This document shows, in pieces, positions 9,341 through 18,159 of a stretch of DNA of 64,000 nt (the stretch's first letter is position 1; every line of letters starts with the position of its first letter). Made by a program: the position numbers and the translations under genes. A model generated the notes under the pieces. It searched no databases. It had not been told where the DNA came from and was given only the letters and a program-made list of their open reading frames with translations. The stretch covers positions 62,001 through 126,000 of the forward strand of contig JADIYD010000006.1 in assembly GCA_016705475.1 (NCBI GenBank), given 5' to 3'. Source of the DNA: Betaproteobacteria bacterium (lineage in GTDB: Bacteria > Pseudomonadota > Gammaproteobacteria > Burkholderiales > Rhodocyclaceae).

Positions 9341-10204
9341 ATGACCCAATCGAACAACCTGCAAAAGCTGCGCAAATATCTGGAAGGCCGCACCGGCAAA
9401 GCGATCATTGACTACAACATGATCGAGGACGGCGACACCATCCTTGTCTGCGTTTCGGGTGGCAAGGATTCCTACACGCTACTGGCCATGCTGATGGCAC
9501 TGCAACAGCGGGCGCCGGTCAAATTTCGTCTGATCGCCATGAATCTCGATCAGAAGCAGCCTGGCTTTCCCGCTGATATTCTGCCGCGCTACTTCGAATC
9601 GATTGGCATTGAGCATCGGATTGTCGAAGCTGACACCTATTCGGTCGTCAAGGAAAAAATTCCTGAAGGAAAGACCACCTGCTCACTCTGTTCGCGGCTT
9701 CGCCGGGGCGTCATCTATCGTACAGCCAAAGAACTGGGCGCCAATAAAATCGCCCTCGGGCATCACCGCGATGACATGGTTCATACGCTCTTTCTGAACA
9801 TGCTGTTTGGCGGCAAGCTCAAGGCCATGCCACCCAAACTCGTCACCGATGACAAGGCGCATGTCGTCATCCGGCCGCTCGCCTATTGCGCCGAAGCGGA
9901 CATCGCCAAATTCGCTCGCGGCATGGAGTTTCCGATTATTCCCTGTAATCTGTGCGGGTCGCAGGACAATCTGCAGCGGCAGAAGATCCGGGAAATGATG
10001 CAGGATTGGGACAGGCGCTTTCCTGGCCGCACCGAATCCGTGTTCACCGCCATGCAAAATGTCGTGCCTTCTCATCTGGCAGATGGCGACTTGTTTGACT
10101 TTCACGGACTAACGCTGGACACACCGATCGAAGAGGGCGATATTGCTTTTGATGCGCCGGAGATGCAAATGAGCGGAGCCATCCCGATAAGCCTTTTGGC
10201 ATAA
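9341..10204 (+). CDS. ttcA: tRNA 2-thiocytidine(32) synthetase TtcA
   Basis: Thiolates cytidine 32 of certain tRNAs using ATP and an iron-sulfur cluster. The 287-residue protein has the PP-loop SGGKDS (residues 39-44), the CSLC pair (Cys114, Cys117) and a third cysteine region CNLC (Cys202-Cys205). These are the ATP-binding and cluster-binding features of TtcA. GHHRDDMVHTLFLN is another family signature. It appears to be monocistronic. Confidence 0.95.
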   Translation: MTQSNNLQKLRKYLEGRTGKAIIDYNMIEDGDTILVCVSGGKDSYTLLAMLMALQQRAPVKFRLIAMNLDQKQPGFPADILPRYFESIGIEHRIVEADTYSVVKEKIPEGKTTCSLCSRLRRGVIYRTAKELGANKIALGHHRDDMVHTLFLNMLFGGKLKAMPPKLVTDDKAHVVIRPLAYCAEADIAKFARGMEFPIIPCNLCGSQDNLQRQKIREMMQDWDRRFPGRTESVFTAMQNVVPSHLADGDLFDFHGLTLDTPIEEGDIAFDAPEMQMSGAIPISLLA

Positions 10205-10265
10205 TGCAGAAGGCGTTCGATCAACCTATAATGAGCGGTCGTTAATTAAAGGACTCTCGCCAGTC

Positions 10266-11168
10266 ATGAGCGCAACGCAGCGAAAATTGATCGTGATGTT
10301 CGCCGATGTCTCCGGAAGCACTGCGCTTTTCGAGCGCCTTGGAGACAAAGAGGCAATGCACGCGGTCGAACGTTGCCTGAAGCGCATGAAACGCTCCATA
10401 GATGGCTACAAGGGCAAGACAATCCAGGTAGTCGGGGATGAACTGCTTGGTGCCTTTGAAACCCCGGAAGATGCCTGCCAGGCTGCCATAGACATGCAAC
10501 AGCGGATCGCCGATTTGCCGCCCGTCTCCGGGCTTAAATTGACCATACGCATCGGTTTGCACTGTGGTGAAGTAGCGGACGATGGGAAAAAGCTTACAGG
10601 ACCGGCCGTTGCCACCGCTGCCCGCATCGCGGGGATTGCCAGGCGCGATCAGATTCTGTGCAGTTCACTTCTGGTTAAGGCGCTGGGCGAAACGAGCTTC
10701 ATTTCTGCCGACCCCGTTCCCGAACTCGGTAGCGTCACTGAAGAGGGGGTAGCGCTTTCCCTTTTCCAGATAAATTGGCCGAGTTATCAGGGTGCTACCG
10801 CCAATTCCGCGCACTCGACTTTCGGTCCAAGCAGTACCACACCCATCGAGCGACTTTGTGTTCGCTATCGCGGCAAGGCCTTCCTTCTCGATGACAAGAC
10901 GCCGGTTCTGACAATTGGCCGCGATCTTGGCTGCAAGCTGATCATCGACGATCGAAAAGCCTCGCGGCAGCATGCTCGGGTTGAGAGACGAGGCGATGGC
11001 TTCTATCTGGTCGACACCAGCACCAATGGCTGCTTTGTCACGCTCACAGGGCGCCAGGAAGTGATGATCCGGCGCCACGAGATCCAACTCGAAAATCGCG
11101 GTCAGATCAGTTTCGGCAATTCAGGGAACGATCCTTCCGCCGAAATTGCTGAGTTCGAACACCTGTAA
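10266..11168 (+). CDS. Class III adenylate/guanylate cyclase domain fused to an FHA domain
   Basis: A 300-residue soluble protein. The N-terminal ~170 residues are a class III nucleotidyl cyclase homology domain with both metal-binding aspartates visible (Asp14 in FADVSGST, Asp58 in VVGDELLG). The C-terminal part (about 195-290) is a forkhead-associated domain: GRD at 218-220, SRQH at 233-236 and STNG further on, the residues that bind phosphothreonine. This suggests a cyclase-type enzyme or sensor controlled by Ser/Thr phosphorylation. No Ser/Thr kinase is in the window. A TATAAT at 10227 may be its -10 element. Confidence 0.85.
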   Translation: MSATQRKLIVMFADVSGSTALFERLGDKEAMHAVERCLKRMKRSIDGYKGKTIQVVGDELLGAFETPEDACQAAIDMQQRIADLPPVSGLKLTIRIGLHCGEVADDGKKLTGPAVATAARIAGIARRDQILCSSLLVKALGETSFISADPVPELGSVTEEGVALSLFQINWPSYQGATANSAHSTFGPSSTTPIERLCVRYRGKAFLLDDKTPVLTIGRDLGCKLIIDDRKASRQHARVERRGDGFYLVDTSTNGCFVTLTGRQEVMIRRHEIQLENRGQISFGNSGNDPSAEIAEFEHL

Positions 11169-11199
11169 ACGAAAATCGGCCACCCGAAGATGGCTGATT
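11169..11199 (-). terminator. Probable intrinsic terminator between convergent genes
   Basis: A 9-bp stem (AATCGGCCA pairing with TGGCTGATT, one G-U pair) with an 8-base loop at 11174-11199. On the minus strand it is followed by a T-rich stretch (GATTTTCGTTT). It would end psiF transcription; the plus-strand side lacks a T-run. Confidence 0.45.
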
Positions 11200-11217
11200 A
11201 CGTCCAAAGTGCGTTGA

Positions 11218-11475
11218 TTACTTGGCAGCAGCGTCAGCCGAGCACTTCTTCATAAAACTGTTCTTGGCGGCGCCAGCCAGTTTCTTTTCCTTGGCAGTAG
11301 CAGCACAGGCAGCGTTTTCAGGCGCGGCGCCAGCATCCTTGGTGCATTTCTTCATGAAACTGTTTTTAGCAGCGCCAGCCAATTTTTTCTCGGCCGCCTT
11401 CGCTGCACAATCATCGGCGGCGTAGGCTGAGGTAGCTGCAAATGCGACGATCAACAAACCGATCAGTTTCTTCAT
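11218..11475 (-). CDS. psiF: PsiF repeat family secreted protein
   Basis: An 85-residue protein with a signal peptide (MKKLIGLLIVAFAATSAYA) and two PsiF repeats, each containing KEKKLAGAAKNSFMKKC or a close variant, with paired cysteines. PsiF in E. coli is phosphate-starvation inducible; its biochemical role is unknown. An AGAGGGGA ribosome site precedes the ATG. No Pho box was identified by eye. Confidence 0.85.
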   Translation of the reverse strand: MKKLIGLLIVAFAATSAYAADDCAAKAAEKKLAGAAKNSFMKKCTKDAGAAPENAACAATAKEKKLAGAAKNSFMKKCSADAAAK

Positions 11476-11524
11476 TGGGTGTCCCCTCTATATGGTTTGA
11501 AAAAGCGAATGTACTATCGATCAT

Positions 11525-12460
11525 TCATGCGTCATCGTCAAGCATTGTGCGCTGCTGGCGCTCCATGAAATCCTGCATGCTGTCGATCCCGCGAAGTTGA
11601 AGAATCGTGTTGCGTACAGCAGCTTCGAGCAGTACTGCCAGGTTGCGCCCTGCTGCCACCGGAATGACGACCTTGCGGATCGGAACTCCGAGTACTTCAT
11701 GCGTTTGCGCATCAAGCGGCAGACGTGGCGCATCGACTGCAGTCGACGTTTTTTGCAAATGAACGATCAGCTTGAGTTTCATTTTCCGGCGCGACGCAGT
11801 CTCGCCAAAAATCGTCCGGATATTGAGCAAGCCGAGCCCGCGCACCTCTAGAAAATCACGGAGCATTCCCGGGCAACGGCCTTCGATGGTGGTTGGCGCT
11901 ATTCGGGCCATCTCAACAACATCGTCAGCCACGAGCCCATGCCCTCGGGAGATCAGTTCCAGCGCCAGCTCCGACTTACCTACGCCGGAGTCGCCGGTAA
12001 TCAGGATACCCATCCCCAGAACGTCCATGAAAACGCCGTGGAGACTGACCGTATAAGCCAGTCGGGCAGAGAGGTAGATGCGCAGAAGGTCAATGATCGC
12101 CGAACATGGCTTCGGCGAGTAAATCAACGGTGTCGTCAGTTGGGTGCAGGTTTCAACTACCACCGGTGGCGGCGTCAAGCCGTCAGCAACGATGACCGCT
12201 GGTGGTTGTGCGCCGAGCAGGCCCCCAAGCATTCGCGCGAAACGACGCTCGCCAATGCGCATGGCCCACTCGTACTCTGCGAGCCCAAGAACCTGCAGAC
12301 GTTCCGGATGGATGATATTGATGTGACCAACCAGATCGGCACCATAGTTATTTGAGCCCTTGATCTCGATGCGGCGGTCAGCCTGTGGAACGACATTCCA
12401 GTTCAGCAGCAGCTTTTCGCGGTTGTCCTCGTAAAGCTGAACCAGGCTTACGTGGCGCAC
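11525..12460 (-). CDS. hprK: HPr kinase/phosphorylase
   Basis: Phosphorylates and dephosphorylates HPr on serine in the nitrogen-type or incomplete PTS of proteobacteria. The 311-residue protein has Walker A GDSGVGKS (156-163), the HGLVADD segment with Asp179/Asp180, and the HprK/P signature LEVRGLGLLNI. It follows ptsN by 9 bases in the usual betaproteobacterial order hpf-ptsN-hprK. The start at 12460 (MRHVSLVQLYEDN) matches the family N-terminus. Confidence 0.95.
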   Translation of the reverse strand: MRHVSLVQLYEDNREKLLLNWNVVPQADRRIEIKGSNNYGADLVGHINIIHPERLQVLGLAEYEWAMRIGERRFARMLGGLLGAQPPAVIVADGLTPPPVVVETCTQLTTPLIYSPKPCSAIIDLLRIYLSARLAYTVSLHGVFMDVLGMGILITGDSGVGKSELALELISRGHGLVADDVVEMARIAPTTIEGRCPGMLRDFLEVRGLGLLNIRTIFGETASRRKMKLKLIVHLQKTSTAVDAPRLPLDAQTHEVLGVPIRKVVIPVAAGRNLAVLLEAAVRNTILQLRGIDSMQDFMERQQRTMLDDDA

Positions 12461-12469
12461 GAACTTGGC

Positions 12470-12916
12470 TCAGCCCTGAAATAGAGCAACAACACTCGCC
12501 GCGTCTGGAGCGACGTGCAATTTTTCGCGGAATGCCCGATCTGAAAAGTTCTGAGCCAGTTCCGACAGTATCTGCAAATGCTGTTCGGTCGCTTGCTCGG
12601 GTACCAACAGGACAAAGAGCAAATCGACAGGGCGGCCATCCGGAGAGTCAAAAGGCACAGGCGTTGCCAGACGCAGGAATGCGCCAACGGCCTGTTTCAG
12701 CCCCTTGATTCGACCATGAGGAATCGCCACACCCTGGCCCAAACCGGTGGAACCGAGTTTTTCGCGGGCGAACAGGCTATCGAAAATGATCGAGCGAGCA
12801 AGACCAAGGCGATTTTCAAAAAGCATACCCGCTTGCTCGAAAACCCGCTTCTTGCTGCTGGCATCAAGGTCAAGCAGGACCTGCTCGGTTGATAGGAGAT
12901 TGGTTAAGGGGTTCAT
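12470..12916 (-). CDS. ptsN: PTS IIA-like nitrogen regulatory protein PtsN
   Basis: EIIA-Ntr of the nitrogen PTS, receiving phosphate from NPr. The 148-residue protein has the phospho-acceptor His67 in VAIPHGRIKG and the usual QHLQILSELAQNF segment. It is preceded by a hairpin terminator that separates it from hpf, and is followed closely by hprK, whose substrate HPr is in the same phosphotransfer system. Confidence 0.95.
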   Translation of the reverse strand: MNPLTNLLSTEQVLLDLDASSKKRVFEQAGMLFENRLGLARSIIFDSLFAREKLGSTGLGQGVAIPHGRIKGLKQAVGAFLRLATPVPFDSPDGRPVDLLFVLLVPEQATEQHLQILSELAQNFSDRAFREKLHVAPDAASVVALFQG

Positions 12917-12931
12917 AAGGAGTATGAGAAA

Positions 12932-12962
12932 AACGAAGGCCGCAGCCTGTTAGGCTGCGGCC
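12932..12962 (-). terminator. Intrinsic terminator between hpf and ptsN
   Basis: A perfect 10-bp stem (GGCCGCAGCC and GGCTGCGGCC, 12938-12947 and 12953-12962) with a 5-base loop. On the minus strand it is followed by TTCGTTTTTC. It would end or attenuate transcription from rpoN-hpf before ptsN-hprK. Confidence 0.8.
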
Positions 12963-12972
12963 CGTTCAGCGC

Positions 12973-13299
12973 TTATTCAGCGACGGCATGCAGCCCGGGC
13001 TTGTCACCGCGATGGTGATCCTGGACCTTTTGCTTGTATTTCTGAACCTGGCGGTCCAGCTTGTCGAACAAGGCATCGATAGCGGCGTAGAGATCATCAC
13101 CGGACTCTTCGACGTGGATGTCCTTGCCAGGTACGTGCAACGTAACTTCGCCTTTCTGTTTGAGTTTTTCAACTGACAAAACGACGTTGACACCAGTTAC
13201 CTTGTCGAAATGGCGGATCACCGGATCCAGCTTGTTTTCAACGTATTCGCGAAGTGCCGGGGTAACTTCAATGTGGTGACCACTAATCTGCAGATTCAC
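12973..13299 (-). CDS. hpf: Ribosome hibernation-promoting factor (HPF/RaiA family)
   Basis: Binds the 30S subunit in stationary phase and promotes or stabilises inactive ribosomes. The 108-residue short-form protein begins MNLQISGHHIEVTPALREYV, the family N-terminus, and contains the conserved DDLYAAIDALFDKLDRQV helix. The start is GTG at 13299, preceded by AGGAG at good spacing. It sits between rpoN and ptsN as in most proteobacteria. Confidence 0.95.
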   Translation of the reverse strand: MNLQISGHHIEVTPALREYVENKLDPVIRHFDKVTGVNVVLSVEKLKQKGEVTLHVPGKDIHVEESGDDLYAAIDALFDKLDRQVQKYKQKVQDHHRGDKPGLHAVAE

Positions 13300-13315
13300 T
13301 TGTTTTCTCCTCTCT

Positions 13316-14788
13316 CTACAGGGTCTTGCGTAAATTGACCGGGGGGATGTTGAGCGACTCGCGGTATTTGGCAACCGTCCGTCGGGCAACTACGATTCCC
13401 TGCTGGCCTAGTATTTCGGATAATTGACTATCCGACAAGGGCTTCTTGCCATCCTCGGCCGAGATCAACTGCTTGATCAGTGCCCGGATGGCCGTGGCAG
13501 AACAGGCGCCACCGGTATCGGTGGATACATGGCTGCCGAAGAAGTATTTGAGTTCGAAGATACCACGCGGCGTCGCCATATATTTCTGACTGGTGACACG
13601 TGATACGGTCGACTCGTGCAAACCGAGAATATCGGCGATCTCGCGCAGGACCAGCGGCCGCATGGCCACTTCGCCATGCTCGAAGAACTGACGCTGACGA
13701 TCGACAATGGCCTGCGTCACACGATGGATGGTCTCGAAGCGCTGCTGAACGTTCTTGATCAGCCAGCGCGCCTCCTGCAACTGGGTAGACAGGTGACCGT
13801 TGCCTCGTCGCTGCTTGGAAAGAATCTCGGCGTAAAGACGATTGATGCGCAAACGGGGGTAGGCATCGGGATTGATGTACGCGGTCCACTTTCCCTTGAG
13901 CTTCTTTACGATCACGTCCGGCGTGATGTAGCGGGCTTCGATCTGGGAGAAACGGGAGGCCGGGCGCGGGTTCAGGCTGGTGATGACAGCCTGCGCAGCC
14001 TTCAGCGACTCGTCATCGCACCCGGTCAGACGGCGAATTTTGGTAAAGTCACGGGCGGCCAGCAGCTCCAAATGCTTCTGGACGATAGTCAGTGCTAGCT
14101 TACGGACCTCGCAACTGCCCGGCAAAGCCTTGAGTTGCAGGGCCAGACATTCCTGCAGGTTTCTGGCACCGATGCCGACCGGATCGAAATTCTGGATAAG
14201 ATGCAGCGCAATATCCAGTTCTTCAATTTCGATTTCGTACTCGGGCGGTAGGGTTTCCCACAGCTCTTCCAGCGAGGCCGAAAGATAGCCATCGTCATCG
14301 AGTGCTTCGATCAGGAAGCGCACCAGACTACGATCGCGCTCTGAAACCTGAGTCATCCCCAATTGCCAGCTGAGGTGATCACGCAGGCTGATGGTCGTTC
14401 CGTGTATATCCTGCGAGTCGCTGTCATCATCTTCATCTCGCCCTGCACCAGTGAAGGTGCCGGCATCCGAGGACCAGCGATCATCGTCGACATCCGACGG
14501 GGCGGATGGAACATCCTGTTCGCGGTCATCACGCGCATCGCGCTCTTCGCGTTCGACCTTTTGTTCGCGCTCGCCTTCGCTGGTTTGTGGCGAATCGAAT
14601 TGCTGGGCGCCGGCAAAGTTCTCGCCACCCTGCTCATCCTCGCGCTCAAGCATGGGATTTTCGAGCAGATAACGCTCGAGCTCCTGCTGCATTTCGATCG
14701 TCGACAACTGGAGCAGTTTGATCGACTGCTGCAGCTGAGGAGTCAGCGCCAGATGTTGGGAGAGTTTTAGCTGGAGTGCCGGCTTCAT
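13316..14788 (-). CDS. rpoN: RNA polymerase sigma-54 factor
   Basis: The 490-residue protein shows the three sigma-54 regions. Region I (residues 1-50) is rich in Q and L (LKLSQHLALTPQLQQSIKLLQLS). Region II is a long acidic linker (about 60-130). The core-binding and DNA-binding region III ends in the RpoN box (ARRTVAKYRE). It directs transcription that depends on enhancer-binding proteins. It lies downstream of lptB, 27 bases apart, and upstream of hpf. Confidence 0.97.
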   Translation of the reverse strand: MKPALQLKLSQHLALTPQLQQSIKLLQLSTIEMQQELERYLLENPMLEREDEQGGENFAGAQQFDSPQTSEGEREQKVEREERDARDDREQDVPSAPSDVDDDRWSSDAGTFTGAGRDEDDDSDSQDIHGTTISLRDHLSWQLGMTQVSERDRSLVRFLIEALDDDGYLSASLEELWETLPPEYEIEIEELDIALHLIQNFDPVGIGARNLQECLALQLKALPGSCEVRKLALTIVQKHLELLAARDFTKIRRLTGCDDESLKAAQAVITSLNPRPASRFSQIEARYITPDVIVKKLKGKWTAYINPDAYPRLRINRLYAEILSKQRRGNGHLSTQLQEARWLIKNVQQRFETIHRVTQAIVDRQRQFFEHGEVAMRPLVLREIADILGLHESTVSRVTSQKYMATPRGIFELKYFFGSHVSTDTGGACSATAIRALIKQLISAEDGKKPLSDSQLSEILGQQGIVVARRTVAKYRESLNIPPVNLRKTL

Positions 14789-14815
14789 CGGTTGGGGTCG
14801 GTTGCTATCTACCGG

Positions 14816-15550
14816 TCAGAGCTTGAAGTGCTCGCCGAGATAAACCTTTCGTACGCTTTCATTATCAACGATTTCGTCCGGCCGTCCAGCCGCCAGAACG
14901 TTTCCGGCGTTGATAATATAAGCGTGATCACAAATTCCCAGCGTCTCGCGGACGTTATGGTCTGTGATTAGGACGCCGATTCCGCGCTCCTTGAGGAAAC
15001 GGATGATTTTCTGAATTTCGAGCACGGCAATCGGGTCCACCCCGGCAAACGGCTCGTCCAGCAAGATAAATCGCGGATTGGTCGCCAATGCGCGGGCGAT
15101 TTCGACGCGCCGCCGCTCGCCACCAGACAGGGCAGAGGCATTGATGTGGCGAACATGGCCGACATGCAACTCGCTGAGCAAGCCCTCAAGACGATCATTC
15201 AGTTCAGCTTCCGGCAAATTGAGCAGCTCAAGGATGGCTCGGATGTTTTCCTCGACATTGAGCTTGCGAAAAACCGAGGCCTCCTGCGGCAGATAGGACA
15301 GGCCAAGCCTTGCCCGGGCGTGCATCGGCAGGTGGGTCAGGCGGTTATCGTCAATGTAGACCTCGCCACCGTCAGCGGCGACCAGGCCGACAATCATGTA
15401 AAAACAGGTGGTCTTGCCGGCACCGTTCGGGCCGAGCAGGCCGACAACCTCACCGGACTTGACCTCGAAGGACACATCCTCAACCACCGTTCGCGCCTTG
15501 TAACGCTTTTTGAGGTTGTGGGCAGTGAGTTTGGAGGTCGGCATGTTCAT
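14816..15550 (-). CDS. lptB: LPS export ABC transporter ATP-binding protein LptB
   Basis: ATPase that powers lipopolysaccharide extraction by LptFG. The 244-residue protein has Walker A GPNGAGKTT (40-48), the ABC signature LSGGERRR, Walker B FILLDEP, and the LptB-type switch ITDHNVRETL. The usual upstream neighbours lptC and lptA are absent here; recX lies directly upstream and overlaps by four bases. An alternative ATG two codons downstream (15544) is possible. Confidence 0.95.
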   Translation of the reverse strand: MNMPTSKLTAHNLKKRYKARTVVEDVSFEVKSGEVVGLLGPNGAGKTTCFYMIVGLVAADGGEVYIDDNRLTHLPMHARARLGLSYLPQEASVFRKLNVEENIRAILELLNLPEAELNDRLEGLLSELHVGHVRHINASALSGGERRRVEIARALATNPRFILLDEPFAGVDPIAVLEIQKIIRFLKERGIGVLITDHNVRETLGICDHAYIINAGNVLAAGRPDEIVDNESVRKVYLGEHFKL

Positions 15551-15970
15551 TCATCCACTCCCTGCATGGCCCGCCGAATGGCGTCACCGGAAAAGCCGCG
15601 ATATTGCAGGAAACGCATCTGTTTGCCGCGCTCTTCGGCAGTTTCCGGCGGTCGACCGAATTTCCTGGCCCAAATGGCTCGACAGCGTTCGGTTTCGTCA
15701 CCTGCCTCAGGCAAGGCTGCTGCGATATCGCTGTCGCTGACGCCTTGCTGCCTCAGCTCCTGGCGAAGGCGGGCATCGCCATAACGCCTTCCCCGTACTG
15801 CAACGCGTTGAGTGGCGTAGCGGCAGTCCGAGAGCAGGCGCTCGGATTGCAGGGTATCGAGCACAGCCGACAACTCCTCCGCCGATTCGGCGTGCGGTGC
15901 GAGTTTGGCCTGCAAGCCGGCCCGGCTGTAATCACGCCGGGTCAGCAATTGCAGGGCGCGGACGCGCAAA

Positions 15971-15978
<8 letters not shown>
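15547..15978 (-). CDS. recX: Recombination regulatory protein RecX
   Basis: Inhibits RecA filament extension. The 143-residue protein is arginine-rich with the RecX three-helix repeat pattern: LLTRRDYSRAGLQAKL near the N-terminus, YGDARLRQELRQQGVSDSDI in the middle and FLQYRGFSGDAI near the end. It overlaps the recA 3' end by eight bases, so the two are co-transcribed and probably translationally coupled. It also overlaps lptB by four bases. Confidence 0.92.
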
Positions 15979-16999
<1,021 letters not shown>

Positions 17000-17173
17000 G
17001 GTATTACCTCGGGAATTTGAGCGGATTATGGCACAGGGGCCAAAGATGGAATAGAAATTGCTGCGTAGAAACGACGGGCTGATTGTTCTGGACAGGCCAT
17101 CGGCAGCCGTCAATTTCACTGATTACACGGAGCAGACGAGGTATATTCCCAGCCCACTCCGCCTTTACTTAAA

Positions 17174-17193
17174 TACTGTGTATAAATACAGTA
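17174..17193. promoter_or_regulatory. LexA (SOS) box
   Basis: TACTGTGTATAAATACAGTA, a full match to the CTGT-N8-ACAG consensus within a near-perfect palindrome. It lies in the divergent region between recA (minus) and the small secreted gene (plus). It ends eight bases before that gene's ATG and carries a -10-like TATAAA. It should control recA-recX and possibly the plus-strand pair as well. Confidence 0.85.
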
Positions 17194-17201
17194 CATTTCC
17201 C

Positions 17202-17438
17202 ATGGCCACTTGGCAAGAAAATTCTGCATTCAAATCAAGGCTCCGCAGGGTATTACTCGCCCTCGGGCTGGCGGTCATGGCGGCGCAGAGTTTCGCCAAG
17301 CCCGCCGCGTGGTACCGGTGGGCCAGCAAAATGACGGACCACCGCGTCTGTGCGCAGACCTCGCCCGGCCCAGGCTGGTTTCGCGAGCCCATCGCCTTCA
17401 CCGACAGTGGCTGCAGCATCCGGGTGAAGCCATTTTGA
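17202..17438 (+). CDS. Small secreted protein with paired cysteines, unknown function
   Basis: A 78-residue protein with a basic N-terminus and a hydrophobic stretch (VLLALGLAVMAAQSFA), a probable signal peptide. The short mature part is aromatic and contains two cysteines (in HRVCAQ and DSGCSI). I do not recognise it. Support for its reality comes from the arrangement: its stop codon overlaps the TTG start of the downstream pseudouridine synthase gene (TTGA). No ribosome site fits the eight bases between the LexA box and the ATG, so it may be leaderless or start elsewhere. Confidence 0.5.
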   Translation: MATWQENSAFKSRLRRVLLALGLAVMAAQSFAKPAAWYRWASKMTDHRVCAQTSPGPGWFREPIAFTDSGCSIRVKPF

Positions 17439-18088
17439 CCGCCTATTTTCCACCGCCCGACAACGGCCTGAACGTCATCCACGTCGATAACGAGATCATC
17501 GTTGTGGATAAACCGGCCGGGCTGCTCTCCGTGCCGGGGCGCGGGGAGGGCATGGACGATTGCCTGGCGTCGCGCGTCCAGGCCCGTTATCCCGATGCGA
17601 TCATTGCCCATCGCCTCGACATGTCGACTTCCGGCCTGCTGGTTCTGGCGCGTGGCGCGGAAATGCACCGGCAGCTTTCGCGATTTTTCCGCGAGCGCCA
17701 GATCGACAAGCGTTACGTCGCTGTCGTCTACGGGCTGATGGCTGACGATGGCGGCGAAGTTGAACTGCCGCTGATCTGCGACTGGCCGAATCGGCCGCGG
17801 CAGAAGGTGGATTTCGAGATAGGCAAGCCGTCGCTGACGCGTTTTCGCGTCGTCAGCCGCGATCCGGAGGCCAACACGACGCGCGTCGAGCTCGAGCCTG
17901 TCACCGGCCGCTCGCACCAGTTGCGCGTCCATATGGCCTCGCTCGGCCACCCGATTCTCGGCGACGACCTCTACGGCGGCGAGGCGACTGCGCTGGCGGA
18001 TCGACTGCTCCTGCACGCCATGGATTTGGGCCTTTTTCACCCGTTGACCGCAGCAGCCATCCAATTTCATTCCGACGCCCCGTTTTGA
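17435..18088 (+). CDS. rluA: RluA-family pseudouridine synthase
   Basis: Isomerises uridines in 23S rRNA and/or tRNA. The motif HRLDMSTSG (59-67) contains the catalytic Asp62. GRSHQLRVHMASLGHPILGDDLYG is the RluA-family C-terminal signature. The TTG start gives 217 residues, essentially the E. coli RluA length; longer frames only add shadow sequence from the upstream gene. There is no N-terminal S4 domain, again as in RluA. The TTGA overlap implies translational coupling to the small secreted protein. Confidence 0.85.
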   Translation: MTAYFPPPDNGLNVIHVDNEIIVVDKPAGLLSVPGRGEGMDDCLASRVQARYPDAIIAHRLDMSTSGLLVLARGAEMHRQLSRFFRERQIDKRYVAVVYGLMADDGGEVELPLICDWPNRPRQKVDFEIGKPSLTRFRVVSRDPEANTTRVELEPVTGRSHQLRVHMASLGHPILGDDLYGGEATALADRLLLHAMDLGLFHPLTAAAIQFHSDAPF

Positions 18089-18159
18089 CGTCTTTAAACC
18101 GGCCAACGACCTTATAATTCCAGCGTTTTCAAACTCTTGCCCCGTTCGACCGTACGATC

